Notes: generated by a model from the sequence alone, not told the origin. Counted from the stretch's first letter, positions 7,616 to 17,117 are shown. The stretch: DNA of 64,000 nt from Oceanobacillus saliphilus (GCF_023522835.1 NZ_JALCZU010000015.1:1-64000); one strand, 5' to 3'. A program made the numbers and translations.

Positions 7616-9115
7616 TTATGATTCTACATCGATTTGTGCCCGTTGCAATTTCCCGCTATAATCCACATAAATTGCTTTCCACTCCGTAAACACATCCAAC
7701 GCTTGAACACCTGAGTCTCTATGGCCATTTCCGGTCCCTTTCGTGCCTCCAAATGGCAGATGAATTTCCGCTCCGGTAGTTCCTGCATTTACATATACGA
7801 TTCCTGTATCAAGATCTCGTTGTGCCCTGAACACACGATTAACATCATTCGTGAATATGGAACTAGACAGACCGAATGTCACACCATTATTTACTTCGAT
7901 TGCTTCTTCAAAGCTTTTAACAGGTATGATGGAAACAACAGGTCCAAAGATTTCTTCCTGTGCAATTCTCATTCCGGCACTGGCATCGGTAAATAATGTT
8001 GGCGCAAAATAGTACCCTTTTTCGTGGGACCCTTCCTTAAGTTCATATCCGCCGGCTAGTAATGTTGCTCCCTCTTCCCTTCCTATCTCCATGTAGCTTT
8101 TAATTTTATCGATTCCGGATTGATTAATGATTGGCCCAACCTTAATCGATTCATCCAGCCCATTACCTATTGTCAGCTTATCCATGGCAGCCAGCAATCT
8201 TTCCTCAAGGGGCTGCTTTACTTTTTCATGAACGATAACGCGACTGCAGGCAGTACAGCGTTGGCCGCTTGTTCCGAAAGCACTCCATAGAATTCCTTCT
8301 ACAGCAAGGTCCAAATCAGCATCATCCATTACGATAACTGCATTTTTCCCACCCATTTCCAGTGATACCTTCTTCAATTGCTTCCCACATTCGCTGGCAA
8401 TATTTCGTCCTGTATCATTTGACCCTGTAAACGAAATAACGCGAATATCTTCATGATGGACCATTGCTTCTCCGACAACTGAACCTGAACCAAATACTAC
8501 ATTGAGAATTCCTTTAGGGAGTCCAGCCTCTTCAAAGATTTTGGCAAGCTCATAAGCCATGATCGGCGTTTCCGTTGCAGGCTTCCAAATAACCGCATTT
8601 CCTGAAACAATTGCTGGGAATGACTTCCAGGTAGCAATCGCAATTGGAAAGTTCCACGGCGTAATAATCCCGACAACTCCGACAGGGCAACGTTGACTCA
8701 TTGCGAATTTATCCTTCAATTCGGCTGGAGTAGTCTGGCCGAATAAACGCCGTCCCTCACCAGCCATATAAAACGCCATATCGATTCCTTCCTGAACCTC
8801 ACCACGTGCCTCTTCAATCACCTTGCCATTTTCCATCGTAAGCAATTGAGACAATCTTTCTTTTCGCTCTTTCATTATATAACCGACGCGATATAATACT
8901 TCTGCCCGTTGTGGCGCGGGAACAAGCGCCCATTCTTTCTGTGCTTTCTTTGCTGCCTGTACTGCAGCATCTACACTTTCTGCTTCGGATAAAGGTACTT
9001 GGACGATTTCTTCCCCTGTCGCCGGATTGGTTACAGTCTGCGAGTTATTTACCTCTACCCATTCCCCATTAATAAAGTTTCTAAGTTTTCGAACATCTAA
9101 TGATAGCGCTGTCAT
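7616..9115 (-). CDS. NAD(P)-dependent aldehyde dehydrogenase, probable allysine dehydrogenase
   Basis: A 499-residue ALDH-superfamily enzyme. Seen are the catalytic Cys287 in GQRCTACSR, general base Glu253 in LEMGGKN, Asn155 in TPWNFP and the cofactor motif FTGSNDTG (229-236). It is the first gene of the lysine operon, with an AGGAGG site 7 nt before ATG. Family members act on many semialdehydes (vanillin, succinate semialdehyde, alpha-ketoglutarate semialdehyde). Being followed directly by lysine 6-dehydrogenase makes 2-aminoadipate 6-semialdehyde the likeliest substrate (inference). Confidence 0.85.
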   Translation of the reverse strand: MTALSLDVRKLRNFINGEWVEVNNSQTVTNPATGEEIVQVPLSEAESVDAAVQAAKKAQKEWALVPAPQRAEVLYRVGYIMKERKERLSQLLTMENGKVIEEARGEVQEGIDMAFYMAGEGRRLFGQTTPAELKDKFAMSQRCPVGVVGIITPWNFPIAIATWKSFPAIVSGNAVIWKPATETPIMAYELAKIFEEAGLPKGILNVVFGSGSVVGEAMVHHEDIRVISFTGSNDTGRNIASECGKQLKKVSLEMGGKNAVIVMDDADLDLAVEGILWSAFGTSGQRCTACSRVIVHEKVKQPLEERLLAAMDKLTIGNGLDESIKVGPIINQSGIDKIKSYMEIGREEGATLLAGGYELKEGSHEKGYYFAPTLFTDASAGMRIAQEEIFGPVVSIIPVKSFEEAIEVNNGVTFGLSSSIFTNDVNRVFRAQRDLDTGIVYVNAGTTGAEIHLPFGGTKGTGNGHRDSGVQALDVFTEWKAIYVDYSGKLQRAQIDVES

Positions 9116-9231
9116 AATTTTACCTCCTTCTAAGTAAATGAAGTTTCTTCCCCCGACTGTTGAGACTAGTTAAATGGGAGTATTGCATTGTCTTACCAAT
9201 AAAGAAATCCCATCATCTTAAGTATAAATGA

Positions 9232-9279
9232 GTACAAACGAATTGTACAACTGTTTTTAAAATACTGAATTTAATTCAG
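9232..9279. promoter_or_regulatory. Two palindromes upstream of lysine operon
   Basis: GTACAA-N5-TTGTAC (9232-9248) and the perfect 15-mer CTGAATTTAATTCAG (9265-9279) lie about 120-160 bp upstream of the aldehyde dehydrogenase, in the divergent region shared with the symporter. They are candidate sites for a GntR- or MarR-type regulator, none of which is encoded nearby. Confidence 0.45.
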
Positions 9280-9346
9280 AAACGTTGTATTTTACTATTT
9301 ACCACTTAACTTTCGCCCATTAAAATAAGTTCAAACAAGTCATTCA

Positions 9347-9369
9347 TGTAGCGCAAGACCAGCGCTACA
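9347..9369. other. Hairpin TGTAGCGC / GCGCTACA
   Basis: A perfect 8-bp GC-rich stem with a 7-nt loop lies in the middle of the 450-bp divergent spacer. No T-run follows on either strand, so it is not an obvious terminator. Confidence 0.4.
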
Positions 9370-9564
9370 CAGAAGTGCGATAATAAAAAATGAAAATGAA
9401 CGAAAAGGCTCTAGATTTGATATACCAGATCTCCGAGACAAACCGGGAGATGCACCCTACTTCCAGATGGTTAGAATTTGTTTTAGTTATCCTAAATTTA
9501 AAGCATAACTAGTATATGTTATACTGATTAGATATTTATCTGGACAGAAAGGATTTCGACAGCT

Positions 9565-10908
9565 ATGGAAAAGAAGAAAGATCAATGGTCGACTAAACTC
9601 GGCTTTATATTATCATCCGCAGGGGCAGCGATTGGCCTTGGAGCTATATGGAAATTTCCTTATATGACAGGAATGAATGGTGGAGGCGCATTTTTCCTCC
9701 TGTTCATTGCATTTACGATTATTATCGGCCTCCCCTTATTGATTGCAGAATTTATTATTGGGAGAGGTGCACAGAAGGAAGCTGTCAGTGCTTACAAGAC
9801 ACTTGCACCAAAGTCTCCGTGGTCTTTTATCGGAATTTGGGGTGTTGTCGGTGCTTTTATACTTATGTCATTTTACAGTGTAGTAGGTGGATGGGTTTTA
9901 ATTTACAGTGCGCTTTCCATACCAGGATTGGTTATTCAAGACAATGCAAACTATCCTGAGCTATTTGCGACAATTACCGGAAATCCCCTTCTAACTATTT
10001 TTGGACTGGCATTATTCGTGCTCATCAATATGATTGTCGTTTCATTTGGGATTAAAGATGGTATCGAGAAATCGAGTAAACTTTTAATGCCCTTACTATT
10101 TGTATTCTTTATTGTGATTGTTATTCGTTCCGTTACATTCGAAGGAGCAATGGAAGGCATCCGTTTCTTCCTTCAGCCTGATTTCTCCAAGCTGACAGGT
10201 GAAAACGTGTTGTATGCACTTGGACAGGCATTCTTTTCATTAGCGGTCGGTATTTCTGTTATGGTTACTTACAGCTCCTATCTAAAAAAAGACGTCAGCC
10301 TGCCAGCAGCTGCTGGATCTGTCGGGATAATGAATATTTTCGTATCCTTGCTCGCTGGTCTCGCCATTTTTCCGGTCGTATTTGCTTTTGGACTGGAACC
10401 GGCGGAAGGTCCTGGACTACTTTTCATCGTACTTCCTGAGGCTTTTGCCCAGATGCCATTCGGTGAGGTTTTCCTAAGTTTATTTTTACTGTTGTTTCTA
10501 TTTGCAGTTTTAACATCTTCATTCAGCATGCTCGAAATCATTACGTCCGCATTTACGGAGAATACGAAAAGATCACGTAAAAAAGTTTCGTTCATTGCGG
10601 GATTGATTGTTTTTATAGCAGGTATTCCTGCTGCATTGTCTTCCAACCTGCTTTCTGACTTTAAACTAGGTGGCCTGACTGTTTTTGATGCGAGCGACTT
10701 TTTGGTAAGCAACATTATGCTTCCAGCCGGATGTTTGTTCATAGCTTTGTTTATCGGATTTAGAATGGATAAGACTTTGGTCAAACAGGAATTTTCCTAT
10801 GGCCACCATCTGCCTCACAGTTTGTATCAGGTGTGGTATCAGTTGATACGTTGGGTCGTCCCAGTCACGATAATTATCGTTTTTCTCAGCTCATTAGGGG
10901 TATTATAA
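9565..10908 (+). CDS. Sodium-dependent neurotransmitter/amino-acid symporter (NSS family)
   Basis: A 447-residue membrane protein with about 11 hydrophobic helices. TM1 carries the family hallmark GAAIGLGAIWKFPYM with an unwound GLG, followed by NGGGAFF. NSS proteins (LeuT, MhsT, Tyt1, YhdH) take up amino acids with sodium. It starts at ATG 9565 after AAAGGA. It is divergent from the lysine degradation operon and about 90 nt ahead of the CoA-disulfide reductase. An amino-acid uptake role linked to the operon is possible, but lysine is not a known NSS substrate. Confidence 0.88.
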   Translation: MEKKKDQWSTKLGFILSSAGAAIGLGAIWKFPYMTGMNGGGAFFLLFIAFTIIIGLPLLIAEFIIGRGAQKEAVSAYKTLAPKSPWSFIGIWGVVGAFILMSFYSVVGGWVLIYSALSIPGLVIQDNANYPELFATITGNPLLTIFGLALFVLINMIVVSFGIKDGIEKSSKLLMPLLFVFFIVIVIRSVTFEGAMEGIRFFLQPDFSKLTGENVLYALGQAFFSLAVGISVMVTYSSYLKKDVSLPAAAGSVGIMNIFVSLLAGLAIFPVVFAFGLEPAEGPGLLFIVLPEAFAQMPFGEVFLSLFLLLFLFAVLTSSFSMLEIITSAFTENTKRSRKKVSFIAGLIVFIAGIPAALSSNLLSDFKLGGLTVFDASDFLVSNIMLPAGCLFIALFIGFRMDKTLVKQEFSYGHHLPHSLYQVWYQLIRWVVPVTIIIVFLSSLGVL

Positions 10909-10999
10909 AAATAACTAGCTATACACCATTTCATTGTAAAATCAATTGGATCGTTGAACGCTGAAAGGCACGTAAAACTTACCTAAAGGAGAGAATGGA

Positions 11000-12343
11000 A
11001 TGCCTCAGAAAATTATTATTGTCGGTGGTGTTGGTGGTGGAGCTACCGTTGCTGCCCAAATACGCAGAACCGATAAAGATTCAGAGATTTTGCTGTTTGA
11101 AAAATGCGGGTATATTTCCTTTGCTAATTGCGGGATGCCTTATCATATCGGAGGTACTGTAGAAAAACGGGACACCCTATTATATCCAGTGGAAAAATTC
11201 GCTGAAAAGTATCAGGTTCATGTCCATACAAACACGGAAGTCACCTCCATCAACAGGGAACATAAAACCATTCAATACGAAGTGAACGGAACGAACTATG
11301 AAGCATCCTACGACAAATTGATCGTATCTCCCGGGGCAACTCCTATTGTTCCGAATGCGGAAGGAATTGCTAATAGCCGAACCTTCACATTGCGGACCAT
11401 CGAGGATATGGACCGTATCAATGAGTTTATTAGCAACTTCAAACCCAAAAAGACGACAATCATTGGAGGCGGCTTTATCGGTTTGGAAATGCTTGAAAAT
11501 CTGCATGCATTAGGATTACATTGCACGATTATCGACCGTTCCCCGCAGTTACTCAAAAATTTAGATGCGGATATGGCGGAGATCATCGAGGATTATTTGA
11601 AAGATAAACATATCGACGTAATAGTAAATGATGGATTAGAGGCGTTTGAGAAAGATGGGAAAACGTTAGTATTAAACAGCGGAAAGAAAATACATACCGA
11701 TATGACGATATTGGCAATCGGTATTAAACCAAACACGAAGCTGGCTACAGAAGCATCCTTGGAACTTGGAAACTCTGGGGCAATCGCAGTGAATGCGTAT
11801 ATGCAAACAAGTGACTCGGATATCTACGCTTTGGGAGATGCTGTTGAAGTTCGAGATTTCCTGACAGGTTCACCGAAAAAAATCGCACTGGCATGGCCAG
11901 CGCACAGACAAGCATATATTATTTCCAGTCATTTAAATGGCAATCCTGTACCATATAAAGGGAATCTCGGTTCTGCTATCCTGAAGGTTTTTGATTTGAC
12001 CGTGGCCACTACCGGTCATAATAGTGCAACCCTAAAAGAGGAAGGAAGAATATTTAAGCATACATTTCTAGCAACCTATTCACATGCTGCATATTATCCA
12101 GGATCGGAGAAGTTATGGATTAAACTATTCTTTAATGGAGATACCGGTTTACTGTATGGTGCGAATGTTGTTGGATTTGATGGTGTTGATAAGCGCATGG
12201 CAGTCCTTGCTACCGCTATTAAAGGAAAATTGACGGTTCATGACCTTCCTGAACTGGAGCTTGGCTATTCACCAGCCTATTCCAGCTCCAAAGATCCAAT
12301 TAATGTCATTGGATATAAAGCACAGGAAATGCTTGCGAACTAA
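11000..12343 (+). CDS. cdr: CoA-disulfide reductase
   Basis: A 447-residue flavoprotein of the pyridine nucleotide-disulfide oxidoreductase family. The N-terminal FAD motif is VGGVGGGATVAAQ. The single active-site cysteine is C44 in SFANCGMPY, the signature of CoA-disulfide reductases, which use NADPH to return CoA disulfide to CoASH. A second dinucleotide motif (IIGGGFIGLE) sits mid-protein, with GDAVE for FAD and a C-terminal dimerisation domain. There is no rhodanese domain, so this is the short form. The start has AAAGGAGAG upstream. It may be co-transcribed with the symporter (91 nt). Confidence 0.85.
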   Translation: MPQKIIIVGGVGGGATVAAQIRRTDKDSEILLFEKCGYISFANCGMPYHIGGTVEKRDTLLYPVEKFAEKYQVHVHTNTEVTSINREHKTIQYEVNGTNYEASYDKLIVSPGATPIVPNAEGIANSRTFTLRTIEDMDRINEFISNFKPKKTTIIGGGFIGLEMLENLHALGLHCTIIDRSPQLLKNLDADMAEIIEDYLKDKHIDVIVNDGLEAFEKDGKTLVLNSGKKIHTDMTILAIGIKPNTKLATEASLELGNSGAIAVNAYMQTSDSDIYALGDAVEVRDFLTGSPKKIALAWPAHRQAYIISSHLNGNPVPYKGNLGSAILKVFDLTVATTGHNSATLKEEGRIFKHTFLATYSHAAYYPGSEKLWIKLFFNGDTGLLYGANVVGFDGVDKRMAVLATAIKGKLTVHDLPELELGYSPAYSSSKDPINVIGYKAQEMLAN

Positions 12344-12420
12344 ACCGCTTGGACTGGACATGGCTTTTTTTGTTCATCAATAGTTGCCCTAACTACATTT
12401 ATACTGCTACGTATAACAAA

Positions 12421-12458
12421 TAGAGACATCCCAGCCATCGAGGACCGGGATGTCTCTA
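12421..12458. terminator. Bidirectional terminator
   Basis: A 12-bp stem (TAGAGACATCCC with GGGATGTCTCTA) lies between convergent genes ending at 12343 and 12474. Confidence 0.8.
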
Positions 12459-12473
12459 TTAAATATGAGCATA

Positions 12474-13142
12474 TCAATCAGCTTCGAATTGATAAATCAG
12501 TTCGTATTTAGTCTCATTCAACAATTCTGCCACATGAATACGCACTCCATGGCCAAACACGATTTCATCATCTGTCATCGCAACAATCATTGCTTTCGTA
12601 TTATTCTGTACGTCCATATAAATATCCCCAACAGCGGGTTTGAGCGCATCATCATTTTCAGCGAGATAGCTAATGGATTCATCCTGCAGCTGCTGTTCTT
12701 CAGGTACAAGATTTTTATCATAATATGCTATTTCCTGACTCGCATCCTGTCGCCCAGGCACCATTACAACGTATTCATTATGTTTGACACCATTATCCCG
12801 TGTCGTTATCACATTTCCGTCTTCTACACTTTCCACTTTTTCGATCTCGTTCAAGGAGTAATGGTCGAGAAAATCAGGTGCAGGTTTAACGATCAGAATA
12901 TAATCACCTGGTTGTGGCTTTGCATACTGGTCAATCGTATAGCGCTTGCCGTAGAAAATAAATGTATCATTATGTTTCGGCTTATAGTGCTCGATATCAC
13001 TGGCTTTCGTCAGTACTTGTTTCATATCCTTCAAACGATACATATGGACTGATTTCTTGAACATATGTTTTACCGAATACACTTTGTGAAGTTCATTTTC
13101 GTAAAATACAAATTGTCCTTTTCTTACTTGATATAGCTTCAT
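12474..13142 (-). CDS. Hypothetical protein, repeated small beta-domain character
   Basis: A 222-residue soluble protein that I do not recognise. It opens MKLYQVRKGQFVFYENELHKVYSV and has a second similar passage around residue 60 (NDTFIFYGKRYTIDQY), suggesting repeats of a small beta-barrel-like fold. It has no signal peptide, no membrane helix and no catalytic motif. The start follows AGGAGGAAACAAA. It stands alone, convergent with the CoA-disulfide reductase. The upstream spacer (13143-13475) has no gene I can support. Confidence 0.75.
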   Translation of the reverse strand: MKLYQVRKGQFVFYENELHKVYSVKHMFKKSVHMYRLKDMKQVLTKASDIEHYKPKHNDTFIFYGKRYTIDQYAKPQPGDYILIVKPAPDFLDHYSLNEIEKVESVEDGNVITTRDNGVKHNEYVVMVPGRQDASQEIAYYDKNLVPEEQQLQDESISYLAENDDALKPAVGDIYMDVQNNTKAMIVAMTDDEIVFGHGVRIHVAELLNETKYELIYQFEAD

Positions 13143-13475
13143 TTTGTTTCCTCCTCATATGACTCCTTGTGTTCATTATAACTATTTTAAGAATAAAGTA
13201 AAAAAGTAACTTAACTGCTTACTTACTTGCAAAAAATTAAATAGAGTCCACAATTATATTCCCTTAGTTTGCAGTCTTTTAAACATAGAAATGTATCATA
13301 CATGAACTGTCCGAAAAATGACTATTTCGGTTAGTATAACCTTGCGTGGTTAAAATAGATTTTCGCTGTCGTATTTTCAGCAGGATGATGAAGTTCCATT
13401 TGAAGCGAAAAATTGGATCATGGTGCAGCGTTGTTGCTCCAGTATTCGAAATCGAGGGACTGAATGAATGGGGAG

Positions 13476-13509
13476 AAGGCTGTTATAATCGCTTATAACA
13501 GCCTTTTTT
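13476..13509 (+). terminator. Strong hairpin with T-run
   Basis: A 13-bp perfect stem (AAGGCTGTTATAA with its complement, 4-nt loop) is followed by TTTTTT on the plus strand. No plus-strand gene precedes it. A short frame before it (about 13385-13470) may be a remnant. Confidence 0.65.
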
Positions 13510-13585
13510 CCTGATTGAGCAGATGATATGATGCTCTAAAACTAATTAAAAACACTGAGCCTTTAGTTTAGGTCCATTCAGATTT

Positions 13586-15466
13586 TTAATTATTGTTTTC
13601 TGTTTCCTCGACAAGAAGTGAAAGCTCTTCCCAGCGTTCCATCTTCATTTCAAGCTCCGCCTCGGTTTCCTGCTGTTTTTCAAAAAGCTTTTGCACTTGT
13701 TCCGAGTCACTGCCAGCATCTATTATTCCTTGCTTGAGTTCTTCTACTCTCGCTTCCAAATCCGTAATCTGTTCTTCAATGGTTTCCCATTCACGTTGAT
13801 CATTATAAGAAAGTTTTTTCTTTTGTTTCTTTGGTCTTACACTATCTTTCTCGGGTTTTGGCTCTAGGCTGACTTGTTGTTGCCGTTGCTCCATATACGC
13901 ACTGTAATTGCCATGGAAAAGATTCGTGTTTCCTTTTCCATTGAAGACAAGCAAACGCTCTGTAACCCGGTCTAAAAAGTAGCGATCGTGGGAGACTGTA
14001 ATCACTACCCCAGGAAAATAATCCAGATATTCTTCCAGAACACTCAATGTTTGTGTATCCAAATCATTTGTAGGCTCATCGAGGAAGAGTACATTCGGTT
14101 CCGTCATGAGCACTTTCAGCAAATAGAGTCTTCTTTTCTCTCCACCGGAAAGTTTTCGAATATACGTCCACTGATCAGCACGTGAAAACAAAAAACGCTC
14201 CAGCATTTGTTCAGCAGTAATCACCTGATTGTCTTTTGTATGGATGACTTCTGCCACTTCTTTTATATAGTCAATGATGCGCATGGTTCCATCCAGTTCT
14301 CCATCACCTTGCGTGTAATAGCCGATTTTCACGGTTTCTCCTATTTCTATTTCACCCGCATCAGGCTTAATCCGGTTTGCCATTATATTCAGTAATGTTG
14401 TTTTTCCGGAACCATTTGGACCGATGATTCCAAGACGCTCCCCAGGTATTATTAAATGGCTGAAATCATGTAAAAGAACTTTTCCCTCATAGGATTTGCT
14501 AATATGTTTAAGTTCGATGACTTTCTTTCCCAACCGGCTTGATCCTACTTGAAACTCAAGATGACTTTTCTTTGTATCAAACGTTTCCTGCTTCATGTCT
14601 TCAACGCGTTCAATTCGTGCCTTTTGCTTTGTTGATCTTGCTTTGGCGCCACGTCTGAGCCAAGCCAATTCGCGTTTTAGCGTATTGTTGTGCTTTTGTT
14701 CGCTACTAATTTCCAATGCTTCCCTTTCTGCTTTTTTCTCCAGAAAGACTTCATAATTGCCTTCATACGTATACAGATTACCTTTGTCCAGTTCATAAAT
14801 TCGGTTTGTAACCCGGTTTAGAAAATATCTGTCATGCGTTACTAATAGCAATGATCCTTTATAGGATTGCAAGTATTTTTCCAACCATTCGACCGTCTCA
14901 TTGTCAAGATGGTTTGTCGGCTCATCCAAAATCAATAAATCTGCAGGCTGTATGAGCGCTTTGGCAATGGCTACCCTTTTCTGCTGTCCACCAGAGAGTT
15001 CCGTAATCTTCCTGCTAAAGTCCGTAATACCCAGTTTGGTCAACACGGTCTTAGCGGCAGTACTTGCTTCCCACGCTTCCTCCTCATCCATTTTCTGCTG
15101 CAGTTGCATGAGCTGGGCTTGATAGTCACTATTTTCCGCATCCTCTTGCAGCTTCAATAGGGCTTCTTCGTAAGAACGCATCAGCTTCATAATTGCCGCT
15201 TCCCCATAATAAATTTGCTCGATGACAGTTAAATCTGGATGTAAAACAGGTTCCTGTGCCAAATACTCAATCTGATAATCTTTTGCATGTTTAATCGTAC
15301 CTTTTTCAGGTGATTCCAATCCAGCTATGACTTTTAGAAAACTTGATTTCCCTGTTCCATTAACACCGATCAGCCCGATTCTTTCCCGGTTCGCAATGGT
15401 AACGGTAATGTCATTAAAAAGAATCTTTTCGCCATAGGATTTATGTAAATTTTCAATTGTAAGCAT
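13586..15466 (-). CDS. yfmR: ABC-F family ATPase, YfmR/Uup type
   Basis: A 626-residue ABC-F protein, with two ATP-binding cassettes and no membrane domain; members act on ribosomes. Cassette 1 has Walker A GVNGTGKSS (about 34-42) and signature LSGGQQKR (about 158); cassette 2 has GPNGSGKTT (about 347) and LSGGEKRR (about 441). The linker is basic, and the last about 100 residues form a charged coiled coil, as in Uup and B. subtilis YfmR (629 residues). The assignment to YfmR among ABC-F paralogues rests on length and the C-terminal domain. It starts with ATG after GGAAGG. Confidence 0.85.
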   Translation of the reverse strand: MLTIENLHKSYGEKILFNDITVTIANRERIGLIGVNGTGKSSFLKVIAGLESPEKGTIKHAKDYQIEYLAQEPVLHPDLTVIEQIYYGEAAIMKLMRSYEEALLKLQEDAENSDYQAQLMQLQQKMDEEEAWEASTAAKTVLTKLGITDFSRKITELSGGQQKRVAIAKALIQPADLLILDEPTNHLDNETVEWLEKYLQSYKGSLLLVTHDRYFLNRVTNRIYELDKGNLYTYEGNYEVFLEKKAEREALEISSEQKHNNTLKRELAWLRRGAKARSTKQKARIERVEDMKQETFDTKKSHLEFQVGSSRLGKKVIELKHISKSYEGKVLLHDFSHLIIPGERLGIIGPNGSGKTTLLNIMANRIKPDAGEIEIGETVKIGYYTQGDGELDGTMRIIDYIKEVAEVIHTKDNQVITAEQMLERFLFSRADQWTYIRKLSGGEKRRLYLLKVLMTEPNVLFLDEPTNDLDTQTLSVLEEYLDYFPGVVITVSHDRYFLDRVTERLLVFNGKGNTNLFHGNYSAYMEQRQQQVSLEPKPEKDSVRPKKQKKKLSYNDQREWETIEEQITDLEARVEELKQGIIDAGSDSEQVQKLFEKQQETEAELEMKMERWEELSLLVEETENNN

Positions 15467-15500
15467 AAATAAAACCTTCCTCGCACTTTATTATTAGCGA

Positions 15501-15683
15501 CTAATTCTTATTACCCGTCCGATTCTTTATAAGCGTCTTAACAATGATAACGATTAGAAATAGCAACCAGGAAGTAACTAGATAAAAAATGATCTTGCTT
15601 GGTTCATTCATTTCTGAAAAGAAAGAGGCCATTCCTAACCATACCATAATTACTATAACCAGTTGTCCTACCAATAACTTAAT
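15501..15683 (-). CDS. 60-residue two-helix membrane protein, apparent ATT start
   Basis: An open frame of 60 codons ending in TAG at 15501-15503. It encodes two hydrophobic helices (about residues 3-22 and 31-49) separated by a short polar loop (SEMNEPSK) and a basic tail (KNRTGNKN), a typical small inner-membrane protein. There is no ATG, GTG or TTG at a workable distance from the strong GGAGGAG at about 15690-15696: the in-frame codon 6 nt after it is ATT (15681-15683), and the first TTG is 15 nt away. An in-frame stop lies upstream. It sits just upstream of the ABC-F gene on the same strand. Function unknown. Confidence 0.55.
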   Translation of the reverse strand: MKLLVGQLVIVIMVWLGMASFFSEMNEPSKIIFYLVTSWLLFLIVIIVKTLIKNRTGNKN

Positions 15684-15754
15684 TTTAATCTCCTCCGTTC
15701 TTGAAAATCTCCTACCTTACAGTTTATCCTACCACCATCTATTTTTCCATTATC

Positions 15755-15920
15755 AAAAGCGCAAGCGCCCGTTAAGGGACGTACGGACTGGACTGAGCCG
15801 TAGGAGATAAAGGAAACACGGCGACCGGAGGGAACCGATGTTGACTTATCGTACGGAGGTGAAGGAAGTCTCGCTAGTCCCTGGGTGCTGGAGCTGGACG
15901 TCGCTGTTTAGGTGTAAGAA
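15755..15920. repeat. Bacillaceae intergenic repeat (AAAAGCGCAAGCGCCCG type)
   Basis: GC-richer than its surroundings, it starts AAAAGCGCAAGCGCCCGTTA. A diverged second copy is at 33281-33480; shared blocks include GTTGACTT and AAGTCTCGCT. No long ORF and no transposase. Confidence 0.65.
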
Positions 15921-15955
15921 TTAATTGCTGCCAGATTTTATACTTCTTACCCATT

Positions 15956-15991
15956 TAAAAAGTCGGGTAAGCACGTTTGCCTACCCGACTT
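15956..15991 (-). terminator. Terminator of rib operon
   Basis: AGTCGGGTA pairs with TACCCGACT and is followed on the minus strand by TTTTTAAA, directly after ribH. Confidence 0.85.
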
Positions 15992-15999
15992 ATCTATCC

Positions 16000-16470
16000 T
16001 TAATTCTCCAGTTCCCTTACCATGTTTGCCATCTCAATGGCAGTAACAGCTGCATCTGCGCCTTTATTCCCTGCCTTTGTTCCGGCACGTTCGATTGCCT
16101 GTTCGATTGTTTCTGTTGTTAAGACACCAAAAATGACTGGTTTACCTGTTTGCAAGGATGCATTGGAAACACCTTTTGCTGCCTCATTGCAAACAAAGTC
16201 AAAATGGGGTGTAGACCCTCTAATTACCGTTCCTAATGTAATAACAGCATCGTACGTATCGTTATTTGCCATTTTATGTGCAATCAATGGCAGTTCAAAT
16301 GCACCCGGTACCCATGCAGTATCAATGTTTTCTTCATTCACACCATGTCTCTTCAACGTATCTAATGCACCGTCCAGCAATTTCCCTGTAATGAATTCGT
16401 TAAATCTCGCAACTACTATTCCTATTTTCAAATCTGTTCCTACAACATTTCCCACATACGTTTTTCCCAT
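16000..16470 (-). CDS. ribH: 6,7-dimethyl-8-ribityllumazine synthase
   Basis: Condenses 5-amino-6-ribitylaminouracil with 3,4-dihydroxy-2-butanone 4-phosphate to lumazine, the penultimate step of riboflavin synthesis. 156 residues, the family's normal length. Visible are [10 protein letters not shown], the [10 protein letters not shown] substrate loop, and [15 protein letters not shown] with the catalytic His region. ATG 16470 is preferred over an in-frame ATG at 16479 because only the former has proper spacing (9 nt) from AGGGAG. Last gene of the riboflavin operon, 13 nt after ribB. Confidence 0.93.
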   Translation of the reverse strand: MGKTYVGNVVGTDLKIGIVVARFNEFITGKLLDGALDTLKRHGVNEENIDTAWVPGAFELPLIAHKMANNDTYDAVITLGTVIRGSTPHFDFVCNEAAKGVSNASLQTGKPVIFGVLTTETIEQAIERAGTKAGNKGADAAVTAIEMANMVRELEN

Positions 16471-16483
16471 TTGGTTCATCTCC

Positions 16484-17104
16484 CTAGTTATGAATTAAGT
16501 TTTTCTGTTTTTTTATATAGGTAATTAAATCTGCAATCGTAATTAACTTGAGATCAAATTTTTCTGCCATTTCTTCTAAGTCAGGAAGCCGTGCCATTGT
16601 GCCATCTTCCTTAATAATTTCACAAATCACACCGGACGGAAAGCTGCCACTTAAGATTGCCAAATCCACAGCCGCTTCGGTATGGCCGGGGCGAGTCAAG
16701 ACACCACCATCTTTTGCAACAAGTGGAAATACGTGTCCAGGTCGCTTAAAATCTGTTTTAGTTATGTTTGGATCTGTTAGAGCCTGAATTGTTTTTGATC
16801 TTTCTTCCGCACTAATTCCAGTAGTTGTATCTATATGATCAATCGAAACCGTAAATGCGGTTCCTAAAGGGTCTGTGCTTTTATCGACCATCATCGGAAG
16901 GCCGATTTTTTCAGCAAGATCCGCTTGAATTGGCGTACACACTAAACCTTTGCCATGTGTAATCATAAAATTAATGACCTCAGGTGTCGTTTTTTCGGAT
17001 AAAGAAATGAAATCTCCTTCATTTTCTCTATTTTCATCGTCAACTACGATAATTGGCTTTCCTGCTTTTAGGTCTTCTATAGCAAGCTCTATTGCATGAA
17101 TCAT
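16484..17104 (-). CDS. ribB: 3,4-dihydroxy-2-butanone 4-phosphate synthase (monofunctional)
   Basis: Converts ribulose 5-phosphate to the four-carbon unit for lumazine. 206 residues with the metal/substrate motif [19 protein letters not shown], and RPGHVFPL...[11 protein letters not shown]. Unlike most Bacillus ribBA proteins there is no C-terminal GTP cyclohydrolase II domain: the protein ends at about residue 206. The start is ATG 17104 after AAGGAGGAAGG. It lies between ribE (13 nt) and ribH in an FMN-riboswitch operon. Confidence 0.92.
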   Translation of the reverse strand: MIHAIELAIEDLKAGKPIIVVDDENRENEGDFISLSEKTTPEVINFMITHGKGLVCTPIQADLAEKIGLPMMVDKSTDPLGTAFTVSIDHIDTTTGISAEERSKTIQALTDPNITKTDFKRPGHVFPLVAKDGGVLTRPGHTEAAVDLAILSGSFPSGVICEIIKEDGTMARLPDLEEMAEKFDLKLITIADLITYIKKQKNLIHN

Positions 17105-17117
17105 TTTCCTTCCTCCT

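Noticed and set aside
10278-10784. Open frame of 168 codons on the minus strand
   Set aside because: Antisense to the NSS symporter, no start signal.
12450-13052. Open frame of 200 codons on the plus strand
   Set aside because: Antisense to the unknown gene at 12474-13142, which has the better ribosome site and composition.
16022-16498. Open frame of 158 codons on the plus strand
   Set aside because: Antisense to ribH with no ribosome site.
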